Source: QHWF01 sp036848175 (GTDB lineage Bacteria; Acidobacteriota; Vicinamibacteria; Vicinamibacterales; CAVVIG01). From it: DNA of 64,000 bases. This document shows, in pieces, positions 63,436 through 64,000 of this stretch; position 1 is the first letter of the stretch; each line of letters starts with the position of its first letter. Made by a program: the position numbers and the translations under genes. The notes beneath the pieces are model-generated. The model saw nothing but the letters and a program-made list of their open reading frames with translations. It made no database searches and was not told where the DNA came from. The stretch is from the NCBI GenBank assembly GCA_036848175.1, contig DAIUKO010000005.1:1-64000 (forward strand), in the 5' to 3' direction.

Positions 63436-64000
63436 CTGTCGCCACGCGATGGGCCCAGGCGCGCGCGCGGTATTCGATGCGGTGCCATGGCACGAGGAAC
63501 AGACCGCAGATGAGATACGGCTCGAACGTCGGCCCCATGAAGGCGCGAATGCCGACAAAGAAGAGGATGCCGATCGCCGCGATGTAGGGGCGCGCGCGGC
63601 GGCTGAACAGCGCGACGATGTAGAACGTTTCGATCCCGAGCGACGTCAGCGCGATCGCCTGCGAAAGCCACGATCGCTTCGCGATCTCCAATCCAATACG
63701 GGTAAGCGGGTCGCCGTCGGACACGTGATAGTACGCCCGCATCAGGAGGAGGCGGAAGTTGTCCGAAAAGGCCCACTCGAGACCGGAGTGGCGCAGCTTC
63801 GACGTGCCCGCCCCGAAGAACACCAGCGCCGTCAGCACCCACATCGCGCGAATCGGCCATGTGTATTCGCCGTCGTCAGCGATGGCGCGGCGTCCGCGCA
63901 GGGCTGTGTCGACGCTGCGAACGTCGGCCGCGCGCGAGAAGGCGAGGATGACGAGGGCGAAGACGACGAGCGTGTCGTAATGCTGCGTCGCGCCGAAATT
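63347..64000 (-). CDS. HTTM / vitamin K-dependent carboxylase-like membrane protein, C-terminal part
   Basis: The frame is open from the window edge to a stop at 63347, giving 217 residues of a longer protein. Hydrophobic segments include DTLVVFALVILAFSR, MWVLTALVFFGAGTSKLRHS, LSQAIALTSLGIETFYIVAL, YIAAIGILFFVGIRAFMGP and YLICGLFLVPWHRI, so it is an integral membrane protein. The segment GAGTSKLRHSGLEW is reminiscent of the HTTM domain of bacterial gamma-carboxylase-like proteins. The last 35 residues lie within the 3' end of the enolase-superfamily gene and look less constrained. The N-terminus is outside the window. Confidence 0.6.
   Translation of the reverse strand, partial: NFGATQHYDTLVVFALVILAFSRAADVRSVDTALRGRRAIADDGEYTWPIRAMWVLTALVFFGAGTSKLRHSGLEWAFSDNFRLLLMRAYYHVSDGDPLTRIGLEIAKRSWLSQAIALTSLGIETFYIVALFSRRARPYIAAIGILFFVGIRAFMGPTFEPYLICGLFLVPWHRIEYRARAWAHRVATATNASMIHPDDCRHYSSAPDRIPRSAPTP

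Overview
This 64-kb window is a contiguous, gene-dense, high-GC chromosomal scaffold segment with two 100-base N gaps (3444-3543 and 23791-23890). The gene content suggests an Acidobacteriota member, probably a Vicinamibacteria relative: an Oar-like TonB receptor with an N-terminal carboxypeptidase-regulatory domain, paired TPR and CRTAC1 (ASPIC/UnbV) proteins, many Tat-exported secreted enzymes and a tricorn-like peptidase. That placement is inferred from gene families; no rRNA or tRNA is present to confirm it.

Layout. 1-8 kb: a truncated tricorn/S41-type peptidase, divergent from a Tat-exported D-amino-acid-oxidase-like flavoprotein whose domains are circularly permuted, then two successive TPR + CRTAC1 pairs. 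8-22 kb: a carbohydrate block with an (alpha/alpha)6 debranching-type glycosidase, a TonB receptor, a periplasmic GH37 trehalase, a glucose-type PTS EIIC-EIIB with a second EIIB, a GH31 alpha-glucosidase and a Gfo/Idh/MocA oxidoreductase. Together they look like uptake and hydrolysis of trehalose or alpha-glucans followed by PTS import of glucose. 22-27 kb: secreted proteins (propeller, amidohydrolase, Ig-like proteins, a two-domain VOC protein) and a small acidic conserved protein.

27.7-43.3 kb is the most unusual part: five genes on the + strand, separated by 3, 9, -4 and 12 bases. They encode a membrane-anchored phospholipase-D-superfamily protein followed by four very large proteins (1179, 914, 1490 and 844 aa) without signal peptides. 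Only the 1179-aa one resembles a named family (DUF6603, from memory). The unit ends in an array of 11-bp repeats that finishes in a perfect palindrome. It looks like an uncharacterised multi-protein system.

43-50 kb: an MFS transporter, a Ppx/GppA phosphatase, a small cytochrome c, a heme-motif propeller protein and a second single-heme-motif protein. 50.3-53 kb: a DUF4157 protein (HELAH motif, the domain typical of cargo linked to extracellular contractile injection systems) fused to a two-nucleotide-fold flavoprotein-like domain, with a near-consensus promoter that predicts an almost leaderless mRNA. It meets a LigD-type ATP-dependent DNA ligase tail to tail.

54-61 kb (all - strand): two related units, porin + PstS-like protein + OmpR regulator + degenerate kinase, and porin + PstS-like protein + hybrid histidine kinase. 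The window ends with pyridoxamine-phosphate oxidase, a Tat-exported enolase-superfamily enzyme and a truncated HTTM-like membrane protein.

Several gene junctions carry short tandem repeats (units of about 7, 8, 9 and 11 bases), most of them arranged as large inverted repeats. The 9-bp family appears to have been translated into the signal peptides of two secreted proteins.
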